A stretch of DNA of 64,000 nucleotides from positions 55,093,264-55,157,263 of the forward strand of contig OY744607.1 in NCBI GenBank assembly GCA_963556255.1. The letters are read 5' to 3'. Shown here piece by piece: positions 1-12,000 of this stretch. The stretch's first letter is position 1, and the number at the start of each line of letters is the position of its first letter. The translations under genes and the position numbers were made by a program. The notes below the pieces were generated by a model that was given only the letters and a program-made list of their open reading frames with translations, did not search any database and was not told the origin of the DNA. This DNA comes from Allolobophora icterica (taxonomy: Eukaryota > Annelida > Clitellata > Crassiclitellata > Lumbricidae).

Positions 1-431
1 CTACACTTTGTCAAAGATTCACAATCATGTAAAATAACACCAGCACAACTAAGGGGCTGTAAACGACCCCTGGGGTGCGCAATGAAGACTTAACTGTGGG
101 GGTCCTAAGAAAGACTAGTGGTTGAACCCTCAACCCCGAAAATTCTCACCCTGCCTATTCTCCCCTCTTCGTAAGCATTACACCATCTTCGTAATAGAAT
201 ACATCAATTCACTTTAAAAAAAGAAACAACAACTATATCGTCCATATTCTCTATAAGAACTCTTACTAATAGAGCAAACACTTTCTCTAATAATGTGCCA
301 AGTTGCGGCATATCAGCTTGTTTTCCTCAACAAACGATTATTATATTGTATTGTATTGTAAATGTTGCTTATGTCCTGCTGCTGATGTCTTCGTCAACTC
401 GAAATTCGGAAACCGCGATTAAAACAACAAG
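1..431. other. Intergenic, nothing recognised
   Basis: AT-rich sequence with only short chance reading frames. I see no exon, RNA gene or repeat structure in it, apart from the 8-bp target duplication that closes it at 424-431. Confidence 0.5.
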
Positions 432-1988
432 TAGGGTGACCACACGTCCCGGATTGTCCGGGACAGTCCCGGAATTTGAAAAAATGTCCCGTGTCCCGGA
501 CACGTCCTTTCCGGGACAATGAAACGTCCCGGAATGAATTGCTTCTATAATTAAATACGGACAATTTGCTATTTTAATATTCCAATAATTAGAAGGTAAA
601 AAAGAAATAACAGCACAAACAAATATGCAGCGTCGCTTAAAATTTACAAATCCGCGGCACAATGTAGGCCTAATCTTAAGAGTATGGCTAACTATGGGTC
701 TAGATTCTTCAATAGAGGCTAATATGCCGTAATCGTAATCTTAAAACTTCTAAAGCGCCACTCGAAAGCCAAGTGCAGGGCACCAGCCTATTCATGAGCG
801 CTACGTCAAGTCAGAGGGTGTTTCCAGAGAGTAATCCAAGAGCAGTCCGAGTCCAGATTCCAGAAGGCCAAATCAAACCAGAGGGCGTTTTCTATAGAGT
901 AGTCCAAAACAGTTCCGAGTCCGATTTCCAGGGGTCCAGATCAAGAGAGGAGGCAGAGCAGCTGTCAAGGCGGGTGCCGTTTTGAGCGAGAATGATTGGA
1001 AGGCGGAGGATCCGATGAGTCATGGTAGGAGTACTTGAAAAGGCGAGACTTCAATTTTGAGTAGAAAGCCCGAGGTGATAGATAGAGGAACATGAGCATG
1101 TTTACCATGCAACAGCGAGCATTCTCCGTTGCCGGTCCCACTATCTGGAATGGCCTTCCTGTTGGACTGCGGTCTCTCCCTCGAGACTCGTCCACCTCTT
1201 TCTTCTCTGCTCTTAAGGCTGTTCTCTTTCGTCGAGGTTGGACTGGGAGCGCCTCTGAATAGTTGCCTTGAAGAGCGCGCTATATAAATGTCTAGTTGAT
1301 TGATTGATGAGGAGGAGGATGGAGGACAGGTTGCAATGATAATGGCGGAACGGAAAATCTGCGGAATTCAGAGGGGAGATCATTCCATAGGCGTGGTGCT
1401 GTGTTGGATAATGGCTCGGTTGGAGAACTTGAGATGAGTATTGACTGGAGGTCGAGAAAGACTGAGATAGGAGGAGGATCGGGTGGTGCGGGTTTCTTGG
1501 ATGGTGAAGAGATCACGGAGGTAGTATTCGGGCTGGGAATATTGTAGGAAGTTGTAGGTTAGTGATAGGACTTTGAAGTGGATTCGCTCTGGAAGTTTTA
1601 GTCAATGGAGTGATTTGAGGATGGGAGTGATATGATGATGTCTGTACAATGTTGTACATCATCACCTACAACATGGCCCGGACTCGTAGTCACTTTATAA
1701 AGTCTTTACTATCTGGGCTTGAAACTTGATTTTAAGGATTTTTCAATTTGAGCAATAAATTGACCAATTTGTATTTTGGGCTTGTTTTCTTTCTAATTAA
1801 AACAACTACAAATAAAATGCCTATAGTCATTATTTTGGTCTCTAAAATCTTACCCAAAAATGTTTAAGTCGATGCATTGCGTATGCATGAGCTGTCTTCC
1901 CAATGAAGCCAGCTCCCAATTGAATTTGACTTATATATTGGAGTACTGTGGTGTCCCGGAATGGCAGGAAAGAAATGTGGTCACCCTA
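432..1988. mobile_element. hAT-like element, 1.56 kb, non-autonomous
   Basis: The ends are inverted repeats: the left begins TAGGGTGACCACA and the right ends TGTGGTCACCCTA. The 8 bp ACAACAAG occur on both sides (424-431 and 1989-1996), the target duplication length of hAT transposons. No transposase frame survives. The interior carries a LINE 3' end (about 1090-1310) and GTCCC-rich termini. It is therefore a deleted or composite element mobilised in trans. The boundaries are well supported; the superfamily rests on duplication length and TIR style. Confidence 0.8.
1090..1310 (+). mobile_element. LINE 3' end (CR1/L2-type) nested in the hAT element
   Basis: A plus-strand frame reads GPTIWNGLP...LKAVLF...GSASE and stops. 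This is the usual C-terminal end of many non-LTR reverse-transcriptase ORFs. It is followed by a TATAAATG(T) segment and a short TGAT-repeat tail, as LINE 3' ends have. The 114-residue frame at 29024-29365 ends in the same motif, so the two are relatives. It is a 5'-truncated, non-functional copy. Confidence 0.6.
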
Positions 1989-2069
1989 ACAACAAGCAAA
2001 ATATTAAGTGAACGAAGTCGCTAGCAGTCGATAGCTTAGCGACTGGTTTCGACTTGAGGGCTTATCGGC

Positions 2070-2260
2070 GGCGGCGGCGGCGGATGGCGGCGGCGCCGGG
2101 GACTATCTCCAGTACCCATTCATTTGTTTTCTTCTCTGTCCATGATATTCCAAGGATTTTTCGTATGCATTTCATTTCAAATGCCTTTATTCTATCCTCC
2201 TCCCTCTTTTTGATTGTCCAACTCTCACAGCCATACATCAAAACAGGTGTCACGTGACCA
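2070..2260 (-). pseudogene. LINE reverse-transcriptase C-terminal remnant
   Basis: The minus strand reads TPVLMYGCESWTIKK followed by an AFEMKCIRKILGISW block. This is a familiar C-terminal signature of non-LTR retrotransposon ORF2 proteins. The frame then runs into a CGG/GCC trinucleotide run at about 2066-2100. There is no upstream reverse transcriptase domain, so it is a dead fragment. Confidence 0.6.
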
Positions 2261-2368
2261 CTATTCATATTCGGTCTGACTGCTACTATTTGGCCGAATA
2301 CTGAATAGCTATTTGGCCCACTATTCGGCCCCGAAGTGAATACGAAGCGAATGTTCGGTACAGCCCTA
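2248..2368 (-). mobile_element. Fragment of the CCGAATA hAT MITE
   Basis: In reverse complement this matches the terminal parts of the complete MITE at 31011-31417: the same GGGCTGTACCGAA end and the GAATAGTGGTCACGTGACA segment. Only part of the element is present and no target duplication could be paired. Confidence 0.55.
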
Positions 2369-2639
2369 GTATGTATGCATGTATATATATATAACTTATA
2401 CATATATATAAGTAATTGATTTGGTCTTTCCTAAGGATGGTGCAATGAAGAAAAACTGCACATCCTAAAACTGCACATCCTAAAACCCTTTAATAAGATC
2501 AGAAAAATCTTCCACAGAAATTAATTTCCATCAACAGAAAACAGAAAGTCAGGAACAAAGTCTTGCCAATTGAATAGATCTAAAAGTCCTGTGGATCATT
2601 CAGATAAAAACCTGTGCAATAAAAGTCTTAGCAATCTTT

Positions 2640-3290
2640 AAAAATTTATGCCACATTTGCGTAATAATGCCAATTAACGTAACTATGCACAATTCGTGTA
2701 ATTGTTGTAATTGTTCGTGTAATTGTCACAATTGTGTAATTTGTTTACATTCACATAACTAACTACAGGTATGCACCATTCACATAATTACTATGTCACA
2801 TTCACTTAATTATGCCATATTCATATAATTATGCATTATTCACATAATAATTGCACATAATAATTTATTTCACAGTTATATAATTATCACATTCACACAA
2901 TTATGCACATTCAAGTAGTTATTGTCACATTCATGTAACCATGTCATATCCACTTAACTATTCACCATTAACAGTATTGTCAAATTCACATAATTGTGCC
3001 ACATTCACATAACTATTCACTATTCATATTACATGCCACATTCACATTTCATATTATTGTCACATTCACATAATTATGCTACATTCACATCACTATTCAC
3101 TATCATATTATATGCTGCATTCAAATACCTATTCATATAATTGTCACATTCATGCAATTATGCCACATTCAAATACCTATTTGTATTACTGTCACATTCA
3201 TGTAATTATGCCATACTCACATTATAATGCACCCCTCATGTAATTATCATAATTCACATTCACATAACAATACTCTATGAATATCACTAC
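2640..3290. repeat. Degenerate AT-rich tandem array
   Basis: A loosely repeating unit close to CACATTCACATAATTATGC runs through the region with many substitutions and length changes. No coding content. Confidence 0.7.
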
Positions 3291-3975
3291 CAAGTGCAAA
3301 AATATGAAAAATACGCAGAAACAGAAACTCCAGAACACAAGTTTACAACATGCATCGCAACTGGAATAAATGCATAATCACGATTACGTCAAGCAAATCA
3401 GTACTGCGTAATGTTATTACATAATATTCAACGTAAAGCATCTCTTTGCACAGTGAAAAGCTAAATGCATATTTGCTGTTTTACTAACGATGCGCTTCTA
3501 TTTGCAAGTCATACAAATAAATTATCAAGTGATGAAGAACATAAGCAAAAAACTCTTTCGACATAGATAATTGCAGGCACAAAAACTCAAATTAAGAATC
3601 AGATCATTAAACAAAAACGAATAATGTTCATAAATAATAGATACTTCAGATGAAAATACAGATAAAATTCAGATCCACAACTAACTGGTTAGTAACTTCC
3701 GGAACCAACGAATAAATTCACTCAAGAAATCTTCAACTAACTCCAGACTCTGAAAATAACTACGTACAACATCATCAATAATTGCAAGAATTTAAAAATA
3801 ACTTCCAACATCCGTAAGCAAACTACACACTTGAGAACTACTTTCCGAGGTTTGTAAATACTTTTCAACATAAATAAACAAATTATGGAATGCGTTTGAA
3901 CGGAAGCTGTCTGAAAGCAGAAAATATCGCTTGGTTAAGATATGCGCAGGCATGATATACAAGACAAAATTAAGT
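3291..3975. other. AT-rich spacer, nothing recognised
   Basis: No convincing exon, RNA gene or transposon end. AACTTCC-type words recur in the second half but do not form a clear repeat. Confidence 0.4.
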
Positions 3976-4150
3976 GGGATACGTTAGCCGATTGGTGAGA
4001 GCGCTCGCTTTGTAATACGAAGATTATAAGGGTTTCCCTCCCTTGAGACGGTCACCGTGTAGGAACCTTAATCAAGTCCTTCACTGATACATCCTCAGAG
4101 CCATTGATCAACACATGGTCATTAGATAGTGGTGCTTAATAAATGCATGA
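3976..4150 (+). mobile_element. tRNA-derived SINE, second family
   Basis: A tRNA-like A-box region (GTTAGCCGATTGGTGAGAGC) starts the copy. It continues into the body seen at 21717-21895 and 39380-39560 (ACGGT..CCGTGTAGG.ACCTT..TCAAGTCCTTCACT) and ends in TTAATAAATGCATGATAA plus A/T-rich sequence. It is decayed. Confidence 0.6.
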
Positions 4151-4189
4151 TAACAATAATATAGCTTATCCTAAAGAGATAATCTATAA

Positions 4190-4400
4190 TCAATGCCCAG
4201 CCTTATAGAGAAGAAGAGCAACTGCAAGAGGCAGCCATGACCATGAAGTGTTAGCGACTTCATTTTCTTAACCTCGGTATATGAGGGTGGGTGGCCAGTC
4301 CTCTCCATTGCCATCTGATCTTCACACCGACAGTGTACGTTCATTGTGCTCATTTCACGGGGCCCTAGTTTGCTAGAGGATTGCGCTGCAGCAAGAAACT
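4190..4400 (-). mobile_element. SINE-1 (tRNA-derived), minus strand, partial
   Basis: Inverse copy of the commonest SINE of the window. It shows the CATGAAGTGTTAGCGACTTC block, the GGGTGGCCAGTCCTCTCC block and the ACAGTGTAC block in order. The tRNA head is degraded. Confidence 0.65.
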
Positions 4401-5652
4401 TTCAAAACATCTTTCCATCTCACTGTGATTTAAATTGCCAACTGACAGTTGAGAATGCTTACCACTGGACTGTGTAAGCCACTTGACTGTGTAAGCCATC
4501 GTGTGAAAGTCTTTAGAAAATCGGCTCTGTTAGTTACCTACTTACTTTACTAACCCAATGATAAGCATCGGTTGGCTCCACATTTCGTAATTTCAGTCCC
4601 AAAGTAATCTCAGTTTCATAACTCGTGACTAGATGTACGGGCCAATTCTTGCCTGAATGCTTATAACTAAGTTTGTAATGTAACAGAAATTAAGCCATCC
4701 ATCCAACCAAACCTCTGCATTCAGTTTAGCAAGAGCAGTGGAAGCAATGCAGTATGATCACAACTACTAACCCAAAGAACATATTACACCTAACATGCTG
4801 GCAACTGCCCACAAAAGCTACAGATATACACCGCCTTTGCGATATGTTTAACTACAAAACTATATCAGTTAAAACTCCATTCAATATCAAGATAAATAAA
4901 CTAAAAAGGTGCTATATAAAAATTCAGTTTTCTTTAAGTTATGTCTTACTAAGCCTCAAGACAATTTTTCTCTAAAATTGCATGGGGCAAAAATGCTAAC
5001 AACCTGGCGCTAGGAAAATCCGACTCAAAAAGTCACATGCTGCATATTTTGCAATGTTCCTTTTAACATCTGTGCGTTTACCAGTGGCCTGCCCGTACCT
5101 GGTTTAATGAACTGGGGCCCCAACCACTTATGACCTTGTTTTAAGCAACATCCACAAGGAAAACTAGGGAGGAATTTTCAAATAAGCCAGGGCACAGACC
5201 ATTTAGGGGACTAACTAAAAAAGAATTACCTTCTGCAAGTAATAAAATTCATCGATAAAATAACAGATCCTGATATGGAAGTTAGTTTGGGGGTAATAAT
5301 AACAATTAGAGCTGGGCCCAACCTTTTCAACCACCAGCTGGTTGCAGAGAACTACTTTTACAGCATTAATCTTCATTGAAATAACGCATTAATATGGGAT
5401 ATAACTAAAATGAGAGGACAAGATAAGCACCTTAGCCAGGCATCAAATTACTCGCTACATCATCAAGAGGGATAATCGAGGGAGGGAGATGCAATTGGAC
5501 ATTTAGGCCATCAGAGAATTATTTTTTAAGCATTAAACTTCATTAAAATAACATACCCCAACCGGGTTACAACTAAATAAAGAGGGCGGGATATGCAACT
5601 CAGCCAGACCCCGAATTCCTCTCATCAAACCCTCTGCCACTCCAAAGGCCAC
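4401..5652. other. Unique intergenic sequence
   Basis: No supported gene. Two related 40-50 bp segments (around 5365 and 5530, CTTCATT.AAATAAC) suggest a small local duplication. This lies downstream (3') of the minus-strand CaaX exon and may include its 3' UTR. Confidence 0.35.
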
Positions 5653-6079
5653 TCACAGAACACTGCAGCATCGCTTCTTTGTCTTCAGCTTCACTTCCTC
5701 TGCATGCTGCGGCTCTGCGGTGTCAACCTTTTTCACCTCAGCCTCAACCGTCTCCGGTTTTGCGGCCGACGGACGAGGATTCTGCGACGAAACGTTGTTC
5801 TCCGCGGCGACGGGAGAGCGTTCTGTCGACGGGGCAACCGTTACTATAACGACATCCTCCTCGTGATCAGGGTTCATCGGTTTCTCCTCTGTCTCTTGAC
5901 TGGAAATGTTTTCCGGGTGCTCCTGTTGTGTGACCGGGCTCTGTGGAAGTTCGATGGGAATGCAGTCGGGATCGGCGATAAGGATTTCCCTTCGTGTGAT
6001 CGTTGAGTGTGTGATGATGTAGTCAGCCTTCTGGCTCAACTCTCCGTTGACCGTGAAAGGGTTTTCGATGAACTCCATT
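5653..6079 (-). CDS. Terminal exon of a CaaX-box (prenylated) protein
   Basis: This exon encodes 141 residues from the first ATG and ends with a Lys/Arg-rich stretch followed by Cys-Cys-Ser-Val-Leu and a stop. CSVL is a CaaX motif, and with Leu last it predicts geranylgeranylation; the preceding Cys could be palmitoylated. The middle is Pro/Glu/Thr-rich and looks disordered. GC content is clearly above the flanks and there is no stop, both signs of real coding sequence. A TTGTGACAG acceptor lies directly before the exon (AG at 6080-6081), so the ATG at 6078 may be internal and earlier exons may lie at higher coordinates; I could not identify them. The doubled Cys in the CaaX tail and the acidic disordered body resemble paralemmin C-termini, but this is a weak resemblance and I do not assign a name. 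Confidence 0.55.
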
Positions 6080-6104
6080 CTGTCACAAGATGCAGAAAAT
6101 ACTT

Positions 6105-6480
6105 TAAAAAAAGGTCATTTAGATTCAGGTTATTGGATACAGGTCATTTAGATAAGGACCTTCAGAGAGAAGTCATTTAGATGCCAGTCATTTAAAATGC
6201 ATCATTTAGATTCAGATCATTGGATACAGGTCAGATAAGGTCCTTCAGAGCAAGGCCACTTAGATGCAAGTCATTTAAAATGAGGTCATTTATATTCAGG
6301 TCATTGGATTATAGGTCATTTAGATAAAGTCCTTCAGAAAGAAGTCATTTAGATGTAAGTCATTTAAAATGAGGTATTGTAGATAGTCATTTAGATGAAG
6401 TCATTGAAATCAATGCCATTTGAATAAAGGTCATTTAAGTAAAGTCTTTTAGATGGTTATTTAAATAAAGGTCTGTCAGG
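6105..6480. repeat. Degenerate tandem array of a CATTTAGAT unit
   Basis: About 20-30 bp units built on GGTCATTTAGAT, with CCTTCAGA..GAAGTC variants, are repeated with many changes. It lies directly 5' of the CaaX exon, in what would be its last intron. Confidence 0.75.
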
Positions 6481-6483
6481 GGT

Positions 6484-6600
6484 GCATGATAGTCCAGTGG
6501 TTAGCATGCGGGACTGTCAAGTGAGAGATCAGGGGATAAAATCCCCGCATAGGGCAGAAAATTGTTTCAAGTTTTCGGCTCCTGCACCCCAAAACTCAGA
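6484..6600 (+). mobile_element. SINE-1 head, partial
   Basis: tRNA-like A box (AGTCCAGTGGTTAGCATGC) and degenerate B-box region, followed by the GGGCAGAAAATT...CTGCACCCC segment of SINE-1. It is truncated before the body. Confidence 0.65.
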
Positions 6601-6914
6601 CGAAATAAGTACAGTGATCGTACATCAATGAGATGAGATGGCAAGGGAAAGGACTTACTACCATAGGTGTAGGAGGCAGGGGGTTAGACGTGGCACTGAC
6701 CCCAAACATTTTGGGCATTCCTGTTTTTTTGGGCAAATAACGTAGGCATTGGGAAATATGCTGAACAAACTGCTCCAACTTGCATGAATCGGAATAGTAT
6801 TAGACTATTAGTGGCTACTAGCGCGCAAACCACCATAGCATGTACAGCTTTACTCATTGATGAACTAAATAAATAGTTACTTACTTATAGCATCCAGCAA
6901 GTGGGCTGGGTACT

Positions 6915-7035
6915 GACTTAAGAAGAGAATTAAACTCTGCTGTTCTAGAGAGCCATCTCATCTCATTGATAGTGTACGATCACAGTACTTAGTTTGTCTC
7001 TGTAGAACAGCATAGTTTAATTCTCTTCCTAAGTC
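6915..7035. repeat. Near-perfect inverted repeat, about 36-bp arms
   Basis: The arm at 6915-6950 (GACTTAAGAAGAGAATTAAA...) is matched in reverse complement by 6998-7035 with about three differences, around a spacer of about 47 bp. It could be a small fold-back element. No target duplication was found. Confidence 0.7.
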
Positions 7036-8060
7036 GGTGTGTGACTATAAATGCAAGACATCAGTTATACGGGATTTCTTTTTGTTTTGGTCAGAAGTAA
7101 AATCTTGGCCCCACCACTGAAAGCTTACTACCCATGCTCATATGCTGAAGCTGAGAAAATGAAGCTGGTAACACTTCATACCCAAGGCTGTCTCTGCAGC
7201 TAGCATAAGGGACTCATCATCTACTTTTTCTTCTAAATGAAGGCATGTTACATAAAGGTAAGTTAAATGATGTCAATGGTGAATTAAATGGCGTTGCAAG
7301 CGAATTCAACTCGCTAGACAGCTGGTTGGTTTCATGTCCAAGTTGGTGGAGAAATAATTCATTAGAAGAGAAGAGAGCATTTCATCAAAGCAGCCCTGCG
7401 AGGCAGCCATCGGTATGCAGTGTTCGCGACTTCATTTTCTTAGCCTCTGGTTGACATATAATAATACTTCCTTGTATTCTGTCATAACCCTGAAATCGGT
7501 GTTTAGTCATCTTCGCCAGCCGCATCATTTACAAAGTAGTCTATTATTATAGGGCCGTGGCAGTGTATTTGAAACGAATTTCAATACTTCTTAACCCTCA
7601 ATCAACGGCGAGCCGACCACCGACTACGACTCGAGAGCATCACATTTCAACCCCGTCACGCATCAGTGACGACATCAACAAATGCTAAACAGAGTCTGCA
7701 AAATGTCACTTTGGAAATATAAAATTATTGAACTGCATTCTATAATTTAGCTTCGCAGAAGCATGAAATAACAGAGACGATTTAAACGTATTTCCTAACG
7801 CATGAATTACCCTTTAAATCCTCCAACTACAGCAACATCTGCCATATTGTTTACAAATACTTGTACGCAAAGTAGTGGCCCTGATATTGGGATGCGGTGG
7901 TCAAATATAATCTTACCAAATCCTGTTTCAACTCTTTAGGAAATTTGCGTGTAACTTTTGATAAAAAAGCGCCTAAACTCTATGGGTATACCGTCACCAT
8001 ATTTTATCCTTTATGCTAGGCTATATTCTTGATTTGATATAGCGCCGTCGTGAAAGTTGA
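7036..8060. other. Intergenic; SINE-1 shred only
   Basis: A SINE-1 body piece (CTCATATGCTGAAGC..GAAAATGAAG) lies at about 7135-7215. Otherwise nothing was recognised. Confidence 0.4.
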
Positions 8061-8069
8061 TAGTAGGCC

Positions 8070-8342
8070 TACAGTGGTTACCGTGCTGGACTGTCAAACT
8101 TGCTCGAGAGGTCGATCAGAGGTTCAAATCCCTGCTAGATTTCTGCTCCATCTGTACCCTTTAACCAACTTAGCTATAATGGGTAAATTGACCGTACACT
8201 GTCGGTGGTGAGACGTGGAGAGGGAGATTACTGGCCAACGCCCTCATATGCTGAGGCCAAAAAATGAAGTCGCTAAGTCATACCCGTGGCTGTCTCAGGC
8301 CTGGCATGCTTAAGGGACTGTTCTTCTCTTCTCCTCTTCTGC
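8070..8342 (+). mobile_element. SINE-1 (tRNA-derived), near full length
   Basis: Pol III-type A box (CAGTGGTTACCGTGCTGGAC) and B box (GGTTCAAATCC). These are followed by the family body: TAGCTATAATGGGTAAA, ACTGTCGGTGG, CTCATATGCTGAGGC, AAATGAAGTCGCTAA and the terminal TTCTTCTCTT tract. Confidence 0.8.
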
Positions 8343-8765
8343 TGTACGCACGGTCCGATATACTAAGGCTTAGCTTACCTTTATTATCGAAGAGAGCTAG
8401 GCAAAGAATGTTTTTGTCATTTTCAGGTCTTGACAGAGTTATAAGAATTATGTTTGTAAACTAAAGTGTAAGATTCTGTGGATTGTGCTTTATTTTATTT
8501 TTGCATGCTTCTAATACTGGTACGTCCCACACGTACTGTGTTACTGTAGTTTTGTATAATGACTTACTAGCACCCTATTCGCTTTTCGTGTATTAAATGT
8601 AGCCCAAACACTTAAGCCACGTACGTCAGAGAGACCTAGCTCTGACGTAGGCCTAGGCCTACACGTGCACGGATTTGCGTGGCGCTGGGAAATTCGGAGA
8701 TTTAGGCCTAAATTTAGGCCTAGGCCCCTACGTTACATTTATTACAAGAAAGCGAATAGGGTGCA
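8343..8765. repeat. Duplicated flank shared with 33276-33650
   Basis: This follows the SINE and matches the sequence after the SINE at 32546-33275, including CAGGTCTTGACAGAG and GGATTGTG.TTTATTTTAT. The SINE and its 3' flank were therefore duplicated together rather than inserted twice. Confidence 0.7.
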
Positions 8766-9787
8766 AGTAGGGCTAACTAAATAATCATTATACAAAACAG
8801 CAACACAATGCAATGTGGCACCAAGGTTGGACCAGTAGGCCTACTTGACCAATTATGTTGGACCAACGTTGGCCTAATATTGGCCCAATGTTCATTGTGT
8901 TAGTTGTCAAAAATAGATTGGGGTAAAAAATTACAGATTACGAAAATACAGGAACGAAATTGATGTTGTTAATATTCTACACAGGAACCCAGACAGCCAA
9001 CCCCATCGGCCCCGCAGGGAATCAGTCAGGGCAAGCGGCGGCATTTTAGGGGTATCGGCCTAGTGTGGTCCGTCCACCACTTTGTCGCGATCTCGGTGAC
9101 CGTCGCAGAATTCCGTGCCCCATAGTCTTGCCCACGGTGGGCCAGCACTTCTCCGCTAGGACCGACAGTGGCCCTTGTATAGCGCAGACTGATCGAAACT
9201 CGGCGCGTGTCAGAGTCGGGGTGGGAGGTTTGGAGGGGAAGGCGCAGCAGTAGAGTAAATCGGAAAACAAGTGACATCACCACGGTAGGCGGGGAGTGAA
9301 GGTCGCAGCGGTGCGCGGGTTTCAAACAAAGGAGCCTATACGCTACTGGACGAGATCATGGCCCATTGGCAAAGGGTCACTGCCGGACATGACCTAGATG
9401 CGCTTGCGTTCTATCAGAGCCTATCAGAACGCTGAATGCAAATGGCGCCATTTCGAACAAAGAGGCCACCATTGCGACATTAAATTGAAAAGTTTCATTA
9501 TACAAACGGTAAGTTGTTATAATTTTCTATCTGTTTGCAGTCGTTCTAGTATAAGAGGGCATTTTGTCACAGGACTTTAGGACAGTGAGTTTATATGCCC
9601 ATTATAGCCTGCATACTGTGCATATATAGTAGGCCTATACATCGTTCAGCGCAACCTGGATAAAGAACGTTGAACGTTTACGTTTGATGGATCTGCATCG
9701 GTCGGGCTCTACGTGTGTGTGAGAGCTCGCCATTTATCTGAGCATTGCTTTCTACAGATGAACTTCCTCCTTGTGAGCTTAAAAATT
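8766..9787. other. GC-rich unique island, no assigned gene
   Basis: 9000-9420 is strikingly GC- and CpG-richer than its surroundings. It could be a promoter or 5' exon: a donor-like CAAACG|GTAAGTTG lies at 9504-9515. None of the three overlapping frames resembles a known protein, so no CDS is called. Confidence 0.3.
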
Positions 9788-9795
9788 TATCACTT

Positions 9796-9985
9796 CATGG
9801 GCGTATTTTTCCATGGGGGGGGGGCAAAATGTTTCTAGGAGAGAAAAACATTTTCGGGGTTGGGGCAAAAATGACGTTTTTGCGTGGAAAAGCTATTCAC
9901 GAACACAGAAAATGTGACAACTTTCAAAATCCGGGGTGGGCAAATGCCCCTCTTGCCCCCCCTCCGCCGCCTCCGGACGCCCATG
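9796..9985. mobile_element. hAT MITE, 190 bp
   Basis: Inverted ends CATGGGCG and CGCCCATG. TATCACTT is duplicated at 9788-9795 and 9986-9993. The interior holds G-rich and C-rich tracts near the two ends. Confidence 0.85.
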
Positions 9986-9993
9986 TATCACTT

Positions 9994-11587
9994 GGGCTTT
10001 TTTGACAGGTGCTTCAAAGGACATGTATGAAGTGTCTAAACCAATTTATACAGAGAGACATACATACTTACATACATCATATGCAACATCCTTCATACAT
10101 GCATACTGACACACATCCACAAGTATGATCATATCATACTTTTGTCTGTTGTATGTTGCAGGTACGATTTCTGTCGAGATCATGTTGTAAACATTTAGGT
10201 GAGATAATATTGAAAGCATTGATTATTATCCGTCTGGTCCTGCAGTTTAACTGGAATGGAAATCAACAAGCAGAGTTTTTCTGATTTGAAACTTTCTGCT
10301 GCTGTTTGCGGTAAGCATTTAAATTTAAATATATTTTCTAGTGAAGCATTCTATGGCCAGCATACTTAAATCGTTGCCGCGGCTACCTGCTTTACAAAGA
10401 ATCTCTCAAATTGGTCATCAGGATGCAGGAAACAGTAAACTTTAGCCATTCACAATCAGTCCTTTTACCTCAGTCTTATCACTTTTCAACAAGGTCTTTG
10501 CCTATGTCTGCTCAGTCACTTGTCATTATGTAACAGCCTAAACCTTAAGTTTTCAAGTTGTTTATCCATCTTAGTCGTAATCAGGTCTCACAGCAGACTG
10601 ACCTGAATGTTGACCTGATTACGACTTGGTGTTTGTATGCCATTGGTTATTGCCATATGCATTAGACGCAAGCGCTGTAGCAGCTATAAATTATTATTAA
10701 TATTAATAATAACTGTGTTTGATAGTACCATACTTCCAAAGACCAGAACCATATATCATACATACAACAAAAACATCGATGGCACTGAGTAATTGTGTGT
10801 GAAGGACTTGCAAAAACAGTGACCAGCTGAATGGAGGCTTGAATAGTCAATGGTTAGCATACTGGACTGTCAACCTTCAGATTGGGTATTTAAATCCACT
10901 CCAGATCACAATGTCATAGGTATCAAAATGTCTGACATTCCATAAGCACCCTTGCAAAATGTCTGTTCCATGATAAACCTTTACAGACAATGACTGAACA
11001 GTGAACACTTCTGGTGACTAGATGAGGCGTCAGAACTGATCACCCTCTCTCATACACCTTGAGGTTAAGACAAAACTTCCATGGCTACCTTTTCTGGTTG
11101 GTTTGAGGTCTGATCTTTGTGATATTCATATTTCAATAGTGTATGTATGTATTTATCTAGATACTTAATATGACACCTTTAAAGTACTTCACAAAGTCGC
11201 TGCTCACGTGGTTTTCTGACTGATCTGAACAAGTATGTTTTAACAGTTGATTATGTTTGCTGTACAGGGCTGAGTGCAACACCACATAAATGACATGTTC
11301 CGTAAAGATGGTCCAATATATGAGAAGGCATGATGAGCTCGAGTTGATGTACGGAAGTGCGACACCTGGTTGCCATTCTATGTAGGTTTCATTATTTTTA
11401 ATATTAATTGTATATTTGTGTTAAAATGTTATGAGAAAAGTGCAGTCCTGTAAGCTTAGCCCCGGCTTTTGAGGGTAGATGACCAGTCCTCTCCTTTGCC
11501 ATCTAATCTTTCAAATGACAGTGCGTTGTATGTTCTGTGTGCACAAGTTGTACTTTGTGAATGCTGTTTAATTATATGCCTTCATAT
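9994..11587. other. Intergenic with SINE shreds
   Basis: SINE-1 head remnant at about 10845-10910 and inverse SINE-1 body remnant at about 11440-11545. No gene was recognised. Confidence 0.4.
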
Positions 11588-11992
11588 CAGAGATGGACAT
11601 GATTAGTTAACTTGCTAATCGATTAGCAACATTGCACAGCCATTGTCAGAAGCATAGAAACTTGCACAGCTATTGTCAGAAGCATAGAGAACTAAGTGCA
11701 GAAATAAGAACTTGTGCAGGTTCCCTTGTTTTATAACCATGAACTATGGAGACAATTAAAACAGTCTTCAAACTCATTATTAATAAACTCGTTCTTAATG
11801 AATTCGTTCTTAACAATTTAAAAAATCTAATCGATCAGCTAATCGTTTTACAATTAGAATTTCTACAAATTACTAATCAGTTAGAATTAGAACTGGGATC
11901 AGGTGACAGCTAATCAATTAGAATTTGTCTCATCGATTACCTAACTGTTTAGCTAATCAATTAGAATCTAATCGATTAGTTACCCATCTCTG
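11588..11992. mobile_element. hAT MITE, 405 bp
   Basis: Ends CAGAGATGG and CCATCTCTG. CTTCATAT is duplicated at 11580-11587 and 11993-12000. The interior is full of TAATCGATTAG-like words in both orientations, so the single strand can fold heavily. Confidence 0.88.
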
Positions 11993-12000
11993 CTTCATAT

